Positions 10,618-24,348 are shown, numbered from the stretch's first letter. The stretch is DNA of 64,000 bases from Dryas octopetala (GCA_963921425.1 OY992833.1:13557738-13621737), one strand, 5' to 3'. Notes: generated by a model from the letters alone, not told the origin. A program made the numbers and translations.

Positions 10618-13600
10618 ATGGATCCATCCGATATCGCCATGACAATGCCAAGTGTTAGCCTGCGAGACAGTATTGAAGAGCTCTTGAAGTTCACTCTCCA
10701 ATCTTTCATAAACGGAACCCTAGAAATTGATCTAGGGTTGCCCAAGGACTTGTGCTCCCACCTCCTAAAACCCGACCCAAACGACTTCTTCGCCCTCTCC
10801 CATTCCCACACTACCGGTAAATTAATCCACCCTTTATTTTCTGTTTGCTTCCCAAGAAAATTCTAGGAAAAAAAACCCGAATCTTTATAAGTTTCAATTC
10901 TTAATTTTGAGTTTTTCGCGTTTTCCTGTCTACCAAACAGAGCACCAGCTTAACATGTATGTATTAATGTGTACTTATGTGTATGATTAATGACTGTGTG
11001 TATATATGTGTGTGAGCTGAGATGTATGCTATGCATATATGTATGGTTGTATGTATGGATGTGTGAGAGTTGATGTGGATCAGTGTATGCATTAATATAT
11101 GTATGTGTGTGAGGCAACAAATGTATATATGCATGCCTCTCTCACTTGTATAGTTGTATGATTGGGATTTACACGGTTTAGTTGACTTGTCATTTGAGTT
11201 TGATTCATGGGCTATTTGTTATTTTGATTTTATTCAAATATACCCACTCTGCAGATTCTTTTAAAGGAATACCACCATACCCTTTATATAAGCGTCTGGC
11301 ATTGGCTTTGCATGAATCCATAACTTCTGGCACCTTTTTTGGTACCCGTAATGATACGGTGATAATTGATCAAGAAAGTTCCTTGAAGGAGAAAGAAAAT
11401 GAATGGCAGAAGCTGATTTCAGAGAAGGGATCTGAATTAGTTAATGTAAAATACTGTTGGAGGTTTCATTTTTGTTATGTTTTTCTTGATGTTTTCATTT
11501 CTACTAGCTGTTTCATTATTTAATTAGAAGAAGTTGTTGCCTTTCATCAGATATTAAGGACTGTTGAAATTGAGCTTCATGTTCAGGAGCCTTTCTTTTC
11601 GCAGCTTAAAGGTAATAATATGTTCGCGTTCTAAAAATTCTTGTCTGCAGGCACATAACTAGATTATATATATGTACATATATTACATAGGATGATTGGA
11701 AAACTTTTGATATAATTTTCAATCCCCTTTTGAACTCATTCTATCAAGTAATTTGACATTGTCCATAGATGGCCTCAAAACAATTGAAGGAAGGTGCGCT
11801 TTTGGTGACTGTAGTAGGTACGCCTGTTCTAGTTTCATGTAATACCAGGTTGTTGGTATAATTTTAATTGTGGTTTTTTATTAGAGTACTATATAATTCA
11901 ATAAGTTAGAGAATTTAATTAGATTTCCATTCATTTTTTGTTTTAATTCCATCGCATCAATGTTCCTATTTGAACAGTTTATTGTTCATCTACTAGGTTT
12001 TTTTGTATGTTAGATCAGTTTATCCTTTCATATTTTATTATTTTTCTGATTGCAGAATTGTCTCGGGATCTTTGATTCTCTTCAATAAATGTCTAGTATT
12101 TGAAGTTCAGGTGCCAATACTTTTGTGTTATTATTTTTTATTTTCTATATCCAGTAGGCTCCACTATGACTTAATAAATTTGCAGGATATTCACTGGTAT
12201 TCTTCATTCTCTGATATGATGGAGGCAGAGGGTCTTTCTAAAGTCCTTCCTGGAGTTGAAACCATTGAACAAGGTAGCTGCTTTTATTTTGTTGGGTACC
12301 ATGCTAGTTTGCAACATGATTTATCAGCTTAGACGCAACCAAGTTTATTGATATATAGGCAAAAATATTTTGCTTCTTGTATGGTTGCCTTAATTCTTGG
12401 CATTTTAAGATTTAGAACTGTTTCTAAGGACTTTTGAGAAATAAAATATGACATTGAAATGCTATCATATTCAAAAACTATATTATAAATTGCTATGAAT
12501 AATATAACCTGACTTGCATATGAAAAAGGGGAGATTCTGTACAAGAACTCTTGTTGGCTCTTAATAAAGAGAACACAGTCTGCACACGTTGTGTTCATGA
12601 TCATGGTCAACACTTCAATCAGGTTCTGTAATGATATCTTATGTAGTAGTAACTGTCAAATGACCATATTAAAAGTTGAGCAAGTCCAAGTGTTCAAATG
12701 TTGTTGCATTAGAACTGAATTTTTTGAAGGGAAGATTGGAAGAAAAAGATAGGAACATATGGAAAATCGAAACCATGTGTCTTTCTATGTTAAGCTTTAT
12801 CATATTTCACAAATTGGGTTTTGGTGGAATGATTATCATAACCCTTGTACTTATATTCACAATTTTAAATTGGGACATAAAAATCAGGCTTAGTATCTGG
12901 TCTTGGAGGAAGAATCATAAGTCTCTTTATTTGTTGAATATTGCCAACTGATCCATTATATAATAGAGCCATTGACTAAGGGAAAGACCTCACCATACAA
13001 AACACAACATTACCCGTCTTTCAACACACCTTGCCACTGTAGCATCCTATTTGCATCTTGCACTCATCATTGTCAACTTTTGTTGTTAAATCTTGTATGT
13101 AGTTTGTACTTTCTATCTCATAAGTAACTTGCATAAGTGGTTTAGCAAAGAGTATTGGTAACCCTTTCATTCATGAATGTTAGGAAAATATTCTTTCAAT
13201 CAAACCCTAATATTTTTTTTTTTTTGTCTTTTTGTTTGTTTTTTGTGGTGCTTTTAGCCATTTTGATTTGGTTTAATGGAAGAACCACACCAGCACCTAA
13301 ATTTGTGAATAATTTGTTTCCTGTCATTAACAATTGATTTATGGATTTTATAAAATCTCTCAATACTAATGGGCATGCAGTTTGCAGGTGTGCAAATTTA
13401 CAGAATGTTTTACACAGAAGAGAAGGAAAGGTCAAATGGAGTTCTTGCGATTCATGTTTCGAAAGTGCCTCGCCAGCCTTACATTTTATTAGTTAGCATG
13501 CTCTTTGTGAGTGTATTTCTTTCTGCATTCTTACACTCTATCCACTGACTGCATGATTAGCATAACTTACCGTCTGTTTGGTAAAATTTTTATTTTTTAG

Positions 13601-16350
13601 TTTTTGTCTTTTATTTTTAATTAAAGACAGAAAGGAAATTAGGAATGATGAGATAAAAGTGAGAAGAGAGATGATAAATGTGAGGGAGGGAAGATAAAAT
13701 GTGTATGGGATGATTTATAAAATAAATACCTGTTTCCTATAAATAAAACAAAAAACAATTTGAAGCAATTACTAATTTATGTTCTGTAATCAAAGAATAA
13801 AAGATGTATCACGATAATAAATAAAGGAATAGAAGTTGGCTCTAGAGAAGGGTAAAAGTGAGAACTTAAATAAAATGGCTCTTTGAAAAAAAAATGGTTT
13901 CAAAAAGGAAAAAGTGATGACATATGTAGAGGGATGGTGGAATTCAGAAACCAAAATGCCTCAGTTTCCATAAAACATATGTAGTCACCGAAATTTGGTG
14001 AAATGGTGGAAGGAAACTCCAACCCCTGTTTTGGTGTCAGATCATCCAAAAAAGCAAACTGTCGGCCGATATTTTGAAATATCATTTTATTTCTAAGAAC
14101 TTTTGGAGAAGTTACTATCATCACGATGTAGATTTTTGACTGCATATATTCTTGGTGGCATAATAATAAAATTAGTTGTACATTCCATGCTTTAGATTGA
14201 TTTTATCTCATTTTTTATATGTCTTTTGGTTAATGGTGCATTCCATGTGTTCAAATAAGTAGCTAGCATATTAATAAATTCTTTGTTATTCATAATGACA
14301 TTATCGACGCAGACACATGCACATGCACATCAGTGTGTGCATATGTACTTTACTTTTAGTCTGATCACTTTAATTTTGTACATTCCATGTTTACAAAATA
14401 AGAGGAATTTTGTAAGTAAGCAGCTGCCTTCAGTGTTTATGTGAAATAGTGTTGACAAATTAATCTTTTGATAGTATTTATTGTTTTATTCAGGGATTGA
14501 GTAAGGGGGGTCTTCAAGGCCTTCTTGGTCTGGCACATACCACAGGGACTATTCCAGATGCTCTTCCCTTGCCAAGATCTACTCTTCTGTCTTCGTTTAT
14601 GCTGCCATATAAATTAAATGTAAGACAATGATTGATTCACTTGCCTTGAAAAATTGCAGTGTTTTACACTCTTTTACTTTATTTAGTAGACATTTCGGAA
14701 CCACTTCTTAATTTAGCTTCTAAAATGATTAAATCAGAAAAAAGAAAAGCCTTGTTGTTGATTCCTATAAAAAAAAAAAAAAAGAGAGAGAGACAGCTTG
14801 GTTGTTGATAATGATTCCCCTTTTTTGTGAACATGTGACGGGCTGATCTAGTAAATGGTACGAAACCAGTACATAAGCTGTGGAGTTTGTATCAATCTTT
14901 TGGTGGTTCTCTTAATATATTTCAGCAGACAATTAATCCAGTCAGAATAAATGTTAATGTTGATTGCACCCTTCAAAGGTTTGGTGAGTCAGGGAAGAGT
15001 TTGAATGTAGATTGAACAATATGATCATTGGTGATTGGGTTTCCTATTTAAAATCTGTCAACTGGTGGGATCCAAGAACCCTGGATATTTCAAAGTGATT
15101 AAGAAAGAAAATATATTGAAAATTTGTAGCTCTGTTTTCTGCATGTTTTTACTCTTACAGGCTTCAGAGACTGATTTTATTTTATTTATCATTTTATATC
15201 TTTGTATGATTTTTATGTACATCAGCCTTTTTGGCTAGAGATTAAAGATAGTACATTGACTCATGGAGCTAGGGCCCTGGCAAAACACGCTCATCGGAGT
15301 AGCAGTAAATATTGGGGTACTTTAGATGGAAGTGGTGAGCAACTGTTTAAAGTCTGTACTATGGAGATTATTATTTTATATTAGTAAGTAATAATACGGC
15401 TTTTTATGTTGAATGTTCAGAGGATCCATGCATCTTTCTTAGATATTGACATAATATTATTGGGTAGAGGAAAAGGAGAACATTAAACACTTACCAAGCT
15501 CCATCTAATATCTTCTATCATCTTTTTTTTGTTCAGTAATAAATTGCAAACATTAATTCTTCAGTCAAATGTGAAAATCTTTGTTCACTATGAGTCATTT
15601 AATCATTGGATGTTTCAATATCTCTTTTTCTGGTATGAGTAATGTTTACAACTAAGTTTTATTCATGTAATTATGTGTTAATATAAATACTGTAATTTTA
15701 TTTTTTTGACTAAGAGTTGTTTTTCCTTTTTCCTTTTTGCTCTTTTTAGATTCCAATAAAAATAGGATTGCGTTGGATGTCATCAGTCACTTAATGGCAC
15801 ATTGTTGCTGGTTAAATGTGCATATTGTTCAACCACATGGCCCTGTCTTTGAAATAAGGGTTGCTGAAGGGTATGGTGCACGGTGGTCCGAAGATGGTAG
15901 TAAGGTATCCACACTCTTTCCAAACTATGTGTTTTTCCAACCTTTAATCTGATTTTTCACCATGGGCCTAAATTTTCTCCTTAGTACTGTTGGGCTTTAT
16001 AATAAGTTTAACCACAGATGTACCATCTATCTAAACACATTAAATGAGTGTGTTTTAGTGGGCTTATGAGTATGGTAGAGGGATGGTGGATATGGAGAGT
16101 AGTTGTTTTAGCGAGTTTCGTTTAAAAGAAAGAAATTATGCCCTTATTTGTCAAATTTCATTTGGATAAAAATGGAAACTTATATTTCATTACATGCTTA
16201 AGCTCCATTCCCTTATCGGAAAGGAGCTTAAGCATTTAATTTAAATTTTTCTAAAGCAATAAAGTGATTGTGTTCCTTGTGGCATTTCAGTTTATTGGAT
16301 TTCTGGAGCCATACATGGAGGATGGTCATTCAACGGGATGGAGGCACTAA
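10618..16350 (+). CDS. ASCH-domain protein (plant RNA-binding ASCH family), 11 exons, 403 aa
   Basis: Eleven exons join in frame with GT..AG borders: 10618-10816, 11255-11445, 11551-11611, 11769-11817, 12056-12110, 12186-12273, 13388-13506, 14494-14619, 15226-15334, 15750-15904 and 16291-16350. They total 1212 nt. The ASCH domain is at about residues 136-240. It includes the family signature GxKxxExR, seen as GLKTIEGR at 152-159, then SGSLILFNK and a final beta strand AIHVSK. The C-terminal part is conserved in plant homologues and ends EGYGARWSEDGSKFIGFLEP near residue 390. ASCH domains have a PUA-like fold and are predicted to bind RNA; the plant protein has no established reaction. The start is the first ATG, in a good context, and no signal peptide is seen. 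The gene looks intact. The least certain border is the start of exon 9 (15226 rather than 15241; both keep the frame). Confidence 0.88.
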
Positions 16351-17616
16351 GTATGTTCAATGGATGCTGCCTTTAGCTTTCCTTGATTCAGATAGGCATG
16401 CATTCTTAAGGGGTCCTCTCCCTCATCTTTTCCCATTTTTTGTGAGACTTTAAAAATTGTACCTCTTTTCTTTTCCAGACTACATTTGTGCTCCTGATTG
16501 CCTCAATTGACTGGGCTTGATATTGGACTATTCAAGATGCACTTGAAATACATTCTAACAAATATTGTTCATGGATAGGTTATGGAGACCTCTCATCTGT
16601 AAGTCGTTGTGCCAACTATAAGAATCCTTCACAAAATATCTTAAATCACAAATCACTGGGATTGGATGTTGTCATTAGTCTTCATGGCACCATATTAGTC
16701 ACTGTCAGGTATTCATTTACTCAGTACTAATCATACCTTTAGATGTATTTTCTCTGGTTTATGTAGTATTATCTTTTATTACATATCATCCCTAGTTGTT
16801 ATTTGTTATGTTCATGTTTTATGAGCATGTGATCACTCAACTACTTAAGAGTAACACTGAGGTTAAACTACTGCTTACGATAATTTGTGGTATGCTGATG
16901 GAGATATTTATGTAGGATCTTTGGAGGTAGTGGTGCGAATATTTGCCTATTTGGGTTGATAGGGAGTGATACCTGTGGCCCCTTTAGTGTGGTAATGGTG
17001 TAATAGTGGTGCAGTGATGGCAATTTGGTGACTGATTTGCTTTCTTGGCTGGGTAATATATACATATACACATACGTAAATATGGATCTATATGGATTTG
17101 TGCGTGTCTATAGATGACATCAAAAAGTTGATTTTCCTGACCAACGTTTGAATCAGCCATCAAAATCAATGTCCGATATCTTGTTGACATTTAGCATATG
17201 TAGTTTTCCTGTACCCAAATTATTTTTCTTTTATTTGATATTCTTAAGACTCTTGTAGGCATACTGAACACAACAGCTAAAGATGTTTTTATTTTTCTCT
17301 TTACGCCAAATGAGGTATTGAGAGTATATCCTACATTGGAAATGTAAAGTCTTGCGTTGAAATATATAATGTCTTGGATCTTTCCATAATTTTCAAATTG
17401 GATGCTCTAAATGTTTTCACTTCTATATATAATGTGTTTGCAGTTATTCAACATCTCAATTATTCTCTTAGAAATAATTATTATCATTCGCAGCTGTAGC
17501 ATCTATCAGACTTTTGCTCTTTAGAAGTAGTTATTCCCTAAATAATGCACAATTAGCTGTAGCTTGCGAGAAAACTCTCAATATACATACAATGGTTCAT
17601 TTAGTTGGGAGTTTAT
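16351..17616. other. 3' region of the ASCH gene and non-coding spacer
   Basis: The first few hundred bases are probably 3' untranslated sequence. After that I see AT-rich DNA with no recognisable gene or repeat. Confidence 0.4.
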
Positions 17617-17889
17617 AATAGTGGGCTGTTGAGAACCCCCAGGGGTCAGTCCAGTGGTAAGGATGAGTTGGGGAAGTCTGCCTAGTTTGCAAGGTCCCCA
17701 GTTCGATCCCCCCTGGGTGCAAAAACTCCTGTTGGGGCCACCATCACCCAATTCCGCTATCGACAATTGATGGAGTTGGGGGTTTGTCCTGGCCATCTGG
17801 ATTGATGGGTCTACACGTGCCCTCGGGATTAGTCGGGTCAAAGATCCGGATACCCGATTCATAAAAAACAAAATAGTGGGCTGTTGAGA
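17617..17889 (+). mobile_element. tRNA-type SINE with perfect 18-bp target duplication
   Basis: The SINE body is about 17635-17871 (237 bp). A box A-like stretch, tccagtggtaaggatgagtt, is near 17650, and a box B-like word, agttcgatccc, is near 17700, spaced as in a tRNA-derived pol III promoter. The unrelated 3' half carries cctcgggattagtcgggt, reminiscent of the Au-type plant SINEs, and ends in an A-rich tail. The 18-mer aatagtgggctgttgaga flanks it exactly (17617-17634, 17872-17889). The family name is uncertain; the SINE call is firm. Confidence 0.88.
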
Positions 17890-18159
17890 TACAACTTAAG
17901 TTGCTCAAAGGATTCGTTATATTCTGGTTCCTACCCTTTCCCCTCATTTCAGAGCCTACAAGAGTTTGCTCAAGGCTGCAATGAGACGTGAGTACTTGGA
18001 TGTCTCTTGATATCCAAGGATCTGCCATTTTCTCGAATCTCGAAGGCCTCCCCGTTTGATGGGTTTGGCATCAATGCTTCTTCAGTAAGATCTGAAAAAT
18101 TTCTATGGCACTGACATGTATGAAATACAAACACACTTAACTTTTAGATATTAAAAAGT

Positions 18160-19054
18160 TCATTTTTCCGTACTAGGATATAGATATTTGATTCGTTTGA
18201 CATGTTTGTATGCCATTCTGTGGCGGTACCATAGATGAACTCCAAGATTTGGATCCAAAAATTGACAAGATGATAATCTAAGCTCACATCTTGTTAGGTT
18301 CAGTCTCATTCTATACCATCTTAGTACATCGAATGTGTCTTGATTAAGCTTCCTCTTATCTTTCACCCGCATATTTCCATATATTCACAATGTTTACTTT
18401 CATCGTTTGCTCAATATAATCCTTGAACATCCAGTTTCTAGGTGACTATTTTACTCCACATGGCATAATTGCATAACAATACAACCCCTTTTTGGTAATG
18501 AATGTGGGTTTATTTTGATATTCCACAGTTATTGGAATATAGTTGTACCTGAATACAACTCTAGGAAAGACAACAACTCTAATTTGGTTGTTGTACTTTT
18601 CATCTTATTGATCTTCGGTAAGGGATAACTATCTTTCAAGGTCAGGCTTGTTTAGATTTGTGAAGTATATACACACTCGTCATTTTTCGCTCTTCTTTAA
18701 AACTACCATCATGTTTGAGATCCATGCTAGGCATCACATATGTAATGAATCCAGCCTCTGGCAATCGATTAACTTATTCGTTGATGATCTGGTTGTGTTC
18801 ATATGTGAATCTCCTCTCCTTGCTGATAGAACTAGTTCAAATATGTGTTTAAATCTTTTTGTTTTGACAGAATTGGTGTTTAATCCATGACATGTCTCTT
18901 CAGGGTTGATCCCCAACATGTCCTTATACGACCATACAAACAAGTTTTTTGCAATTTGTGCCCACCCAGCTTCTGTTAGGAGGGTACCCCACTTATACTT
19001 TCTTCTTTGGCTGTGCCTGCAACCTTTTATTTGGGGTTCAATGCTATATGGCAA
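18160..19054 (-). pseudogene. Decayed Ty3/gypsy reverse transcriptase fragment
   Basis: Read on the minus strand from 19054 leftward, pieces in several frames match the gypsy pol order. FVWSYKDMLGINPEE (the stretch ahead of the RT) is followed by a damaged KPDLER..YPLPKIN segment near 18620, then YCYAIMPCGVK near 18450 and TFDVLRWYRMRLNLTRCEL near 18320. Stops and frameshifts separate them, and the YVDD catalytic box is not recognisable. No LTRs, primer site or integrase are seen nearby, so this is an old isolated remnant. Confidence 0.72.
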
Positions 19055-22000
19055 AGGTGTTCATCATTCAACTGTTAAAATTTTGGTTAGCAAGGCTCAT
19101 TCCAGTCAAATATTGAGTGATTTGTGGATTTTTTGATCCATTTTAATACAATCTTAGCTTAGAGCCCAACACAGCCCAATTAGCAATAGACTGATTTGGA
19201 CTTTTTTGGATTGGGTGATCGGTTTTTGTGGTCAGATATCACCAATGCCTTCTTGATCTTCGACTTGTATCTCATTTTGGTCGTTAAACTTTAAAGGGGG
19301 AAACTACAGCTACTCTCTACTCTCAGAACTTTACCTTGTGTGTTGCTTTGCATCTATACACTTGTTTCAGTGTCCCTACTCAAATGGTATAAGATTGATC
19401 TTCCTCTCAATTGAGCAGGTATGTAGAGTACGTTAGTCTTTATGTGGATTTATCAATGCCCAATGATAATTCTATGATTCTAGAACAAATTTCCAATGCA
19501 CATTGATCGATCAAATCCAAATGTAAATGCTCAACGTAATCATCATGTAATTGAAAATAATTATTGATTTAAATGTAATTTGTTATTACAATTATGAGTT
19601 AGTAACATCATGTTACATCAACATAATGATACTGATTGACAATCAAAAGAGTATTCCAACCTTTGATTAAAAGATGGATCAGATTGATATAGATTTTAAA
19701 TGCTTGTTTGTTTAACATTATAAAGTATGCAGTGGGTTTTCTTAACATTAACTAAAAAAGTGAGCAGTCATACACTCAATTAAAAGTTTATACAAATTAA
19801 TATTAAGTTTAAAATGCGTGTGTTTGTTATCATTGTAATGTCAATGGATTTTTTAATATCAAATTATCAACTTGTGATTAGAGTCTAATTTCTTGAGTAA
19901 CAAAATTTGTAAGTGACACGCATCTTGTTTTGTTTTGTTTTTTTTGTTTTTTTTTTTTGAATGTGCAAATAAATTAGTAAAGCTTAATTTGTATAATGAC
20001 TCATCTCTTTTCTTGGAGATGCTTACCAAGGCAACCGAGTATTTTGTATAGTGACCTTCATCAATTTGTTTTCATTATTAATTTGCAGGCCAGCAAGAAT
20101 AATGATTTAATAGGATTATCAAATGAAAATTAATAAAAGAAATCATTATTCTGTATTGTAAGCAATCAATATACATGATGTATGAGAAACGAGAAACACA
20201 TGAAGACACAGAAAGCTGCAATAGCATGGACCCCCATAAAAGGAATCGCCTTAAAAATAAGACTAGCACTTCTAAACCAAGAAAATTAAATAAATAAACA
20301 TTTAGGGACATAGGATTAGGAGCTAGGCTGAGAGATAGACTTCTCCGAGCATATATTGTATTGTATGGTTATATAAATGGGATCTCCTCAGTCTTGTCTT
20401 CTAGTCTAATCATTGGAGAAGAATAAGCTGCATTAGATACCATTTAATGTTGGTTTATTCACCTTCCAATACTTTTTTATATTTGAATAGAACTTTACAA
20501 TATTCATCAAAATTTTGAGACCATGTATGATACAAACACCCTATATCATATATTCAGGTCTCTAATAGTAAAAAATATATACTCTAGCATGGAAAAAGTT
20601 AAATCTGTTAACATTCAATAGTCAAAAAGAGTGTGTATCACATACAGTGTTTGATTGATAGATTTTTCTCAAATTTTTAAAGAAATATTAATTTATTTAT
20701 GTAGCCAAGTTATAGATGAAACAATGATTGGTTTGGTTTAAAGACAAGATCAATAGTTGGAATGTTTAGGAGCCCCAAGTATAGGTGCTCCATAGGTTGA
20801 GAACCCTTACTTGAATAAGGACTTTTGTTTTTCCTAATTGATAGGCTACACAACATATGACACTTGGAAAGTCTACTGAGACAACTGCTTTAAAAGCCTA
20901 AATTTTTAAGGTCGAAAAGTGTCTTTGATCCAAGTCTAAGAGGAATCCCAATCCAAGTCCAAAGGGCCTAAATTTTATGTTTACCCATCACCTAGTAATT
21001 CAATATGACAAAATTACCCTTGACTATGCATAAAATACTTATTATACCAGTTACAGTTCTCTCTACATAAGAGGCTTTTCAAAGTTGTCCTTGCATATAT
21101 TGTCCACACTCACCAGATCCTATGATTTTTGAGTCTCTTATCATTCAAAATTCAATACATGTCTTATAGACCAATAGGTCATAATAAAGACATATAAAAG
21201 AGGTCTAGGGGTTCTATCACGGTGTTGTTATCTTAATAAGAGTTCTTTGTGTTGTGTTTAATTATTCAAATCATTTTTTTTGTCTCCCCTTTTTATGTTG
21301 ATACTTTCCACATATAAAACACACTGTTTGTAACTCATAATTTAATTTTCTTTTGTCTTACATTACTCTAAAGTACATTGCCAATTCCAATTCAACTGCT
21401 CAATATATGATGGAAGATAAGTAGCCACTTAATTAAACTCAATAATATCATAGTTTTTCTTGTCACAATAATTAATAATATAGTTAGATACAAGCTCGGC
21501 TGAGGGACAAGGCTAATAATTAATAAAGAAATTAGCCAATAGAAAAGGACTGAATTGACATCAAAGTGCCATGACCTAAGATCTAGCCTATATTTTCATA
21601 TTGTATATTCATAAACATTAATTGTCTTATTTGAACATCAATTTGGTATAAGAAAGTGATTTGTGTATAAGAAAAACTTTTGCTGATGGTATGAGTTTTG
21701 GAACCTCATTCCAAGTTGTCGTTTAAGCACAGTAACATTTTTCTTTTATCAGAAATACAGTAGCATGTTGATAGTGATTTCAACCTTAGTTTCCAAGAAA
21801 CTTAATATATGCAATATTAATTATACTTTTATAACTAGTAGGTGTAATAGTAATTGCCTATATGATTCGCGCGGCGATCCCAGAATAGTCTGAGCATCTA
21901 TGTTAGAACTAAGGATCTCAAGAGTGTTTAAATGATCAATCATTTTCAGAACATGATCTCTTACAAGAGTGCCTTCCACCATTTTGGTATTCAAGATTTC

Positions 22001-22236
22001 TCTCGACTTTTAGTCAAGTGTATAACGATTAATTTGAATTAAAATGTATAGGCTTAACCATCGTCGAATGATCAGACTATTACTATAATTTTCTTAATAC
22101 TATCTCTAAAATAAATTTATATTAGTAGCCAAAAAATGCATGCATACCCTTTGAATGGATTATCCACACCAAATTAAATGCAGAAAAAACATACATCCTT
22201 CTTATATTAAACCATCAATATTGGAGGCTATGGGTA
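19055..22236. other. Long AT-rich spacer, nothing assigned
   Basis: About 3.2 kb with no coding region, RNA gene or clear element. Homopolymer T runs occur near 19925-19960. Some of it may be decayed LTR sequence (for example around 20880-21260), but I could not pair it with another copy. Confidence 0.4.
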
Positions 22237-22678
22237 TTCAATTTTGGTCCACGATCTTTTTTAAGTTATGATTTTAAATCATTTTGGTTGTGTTTTCTTC
22301 AATTATAATTGAAATATAAGTTATATTTCATCATTTATTAGTCATAGGAACCAATTTGAAGTATTAGAATCAAAGAGAATTGAAGTTTGGTGAAGTTTGA
22401 AAAATCTGAAAATTTTCTAGAAAAAATTGGTAGTTTCGAGTACCCTACTTTGGAGCCAATTACCTTGAGTTTTAGAACTCCGATTTGAATGATCTTTATA
22501 TGGTTGTAAAGAGAAGATGCATAACTTTAAAACAAGTATATGTTTGTTGAATTTGATTGAGATTGATAGGGTAAAAGGCGGGACAAATTTGAGAAAACAA
22601 ATATGTATCTTTATCGAACAAGTGAAACAATTAATTGACCATAACAGAACTTAAAAAAGATCGTGGACCAAAATTGAA
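22237..22678. mobile_element. Foldback/MITE-like element with perfect 31-bp inverted repeat
   Basis: 22237-22267 and 22648-22678 are perfect reverse complements over 31 bp; the left arm includes ttttggtccacgatctttt. The interior has no gene. Outside the right arm, 22679-22718 ends ctgtaattttctcc, which resembles the terminus of the MITE at 37073-37472. The full element may therefore extend right and be truncated on the left. No target duplication was identified. Confidence 0.65.
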
Positions 22679-22982
22679 CTAGATATAAAATAAGTAGACT
22701 AAATCTGTAATTTTCTCCTAAATTTTTTATATCCAATCAATTTTGATGCTTATAAAATATAAAATTTGAATCAATCATAACAAAGCATGTCTATATTAAA
22801 ACAAGATATAACATGCAAACATACATTTATTTCAAAGAATATCAATTCATACATGAAATAAATAAAACACGTAATTAAACATGTAACTATGAAGAAGTGT
22901 TCCCGTAATTAAACCTTTGTGCCCATTGAAGATTCTAATAGATTAAGTCTAAGGTACGCATTCACTACTTCTCTCAAGATTA
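22679..22982. other. AT-rich spacer
   Basis: Apart from the possible outer MITE edge up to about 22718, nothing recognisable is seen. Confidence 0.4.
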
Positions 22983-23036
22983 AGAGCAATTTATCATCTT
23001 TGGCCAAAAAAAAAAAAAAAAGAGCAATTTATCATC
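22983..23036 (+). mobile_element. Poly(A) micro-retroposon with perfect 16-bp target duplication
   Basis: A 22-bp insert (22999-23020), tttggcc followed by a run of 15 A, lies between two identical copies of agagcaatttatcatc (22983-22998 and 23021-23036). The structure is the same as at 9174-9246, with a different target and a different non-A prefix, so the two are independent events. Confidence 0.75.
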
Positions 23037-23518
23037 AACGACTATGAGACTTATCCATTGTGACATACAATGTTTTACAACGTTAGTGTTATAATTCATC
23101 TATGCACTTTCGTGCACTAGCACATCAATTTATAGTCGAACACACTAATAGTTTGAGATTCACCGTTCTCCAATTATAGATTGATCATGCTACAATTCTT
23201 ACATTAACATTTGCAAAGTCTTAAAGAGCTGTATGATCTATTTATAGCATAGAGGACTTATCAATTTGTACGTATCTCCCAATGCCAGTTTTTCTCCTTT
23301 AGTTATTGAGATGGATTCATTGGAGTTTGTTACCTTTCTCAATGACCTTGTTCGGAAATCATTTTTTATTTTTTATTTTTTTGCCTAGGAGAGTGGAATA
23401 TATAACATTGCTCATCATATTTTTTATTGTAATTGTTGGTCAATTCCAGGCCTGTGTTGTTGTAACTTGTCCAATAGTAACCATCATATTTTTTATTTTT
23501 TAACATTTTTTTTAGTGA
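23037..23518. other. Non-coding AT-rich spacer
   Basis: I see no gene or element here. The open frame at 23306-23503 is a hydrophobic T-rich translation without motifs. Confidence 0.4.
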
Positions 23519-24348
23519 ACTTGTATTAGGGCTGCCCATTGGTTTGGTATTTACCGAACCGACTGACTACCGACTGAAATTTTTTGGTTTGGTAAATCGA
23601 TTTTAACAAGCCGAAAATCAAAAATCCGAAACCAAAAAATTATCGAAAAAGTTGGTTTGGTTTTGGTAAAAACCGAAAAAAGTTGGTAAACCGACCGATT
23701 ACCGAAAATTATGACCGAAAAAATCGAAATATATACTGAAAAATCCAAAACAATTACCGAAATTTAGTTATATGTAATATTATTACATTAATAATTTAAT
23801 ATAGTTAGTATATGGTTATATATATTTATATGTAATATTATTACATTAATATGCTTAGTATATATATAATTTATTGTTTATTTGGTATGTAGTTTATAAT
23901 ACCATATAGTTTATATAAATATATAGTTTATAACTTTACTAACTTTATATATTTATATAGTATATAGTATAAAGTATAAACTACTTATATAATAATGTTT
24001 TAATATATAATTTTAGTTATACTTATACCCTATATAATAAAATTACTAATTAGTATATAGTTTTAGAATTTTAGTTATAACTTATAGTTTTAGACACTTA
24101 ACCTTATATATTATATTCTCTATAGTCTATACACTTTACCTTATATCATAAACTTAAAACTTAAAAGTTAAATACACTAAACTCTATTAAATATCTTATA
24201 CACAATAATTAAAACTTAAAACTTAAAACCCAATTAAGCATACAATTCTAATTTCTAAACACTAAACTTTATACACTAAGTCTATTATTATTTATTAATT
24301 ACTCTATAATGTTATATATACCTAACATTATTTATGTATATAATATAT

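Noticed and set aside
14741..14815. A run flanked by cttgttgttgat and cttggttgttgat, resembling the poly(A) micro-insertions
   Set aside because: The flanks differ by an indel, the insert ends in a GA repeat, and the words are low in complexity, so chance or slippage is as likely.
17640..17720. Box A and B words suggesting a tRNA gene
   Set aside because: No cloverleaf with acceptor stem pairing is apparent, and the flanking target duplication and unrelated 3' half identify a SINE.
20880..21260. Possible solo LTR
   Set aside because: Neither the TG...CA ends nor a target duplication could be fixed, and no second copy is in the window.
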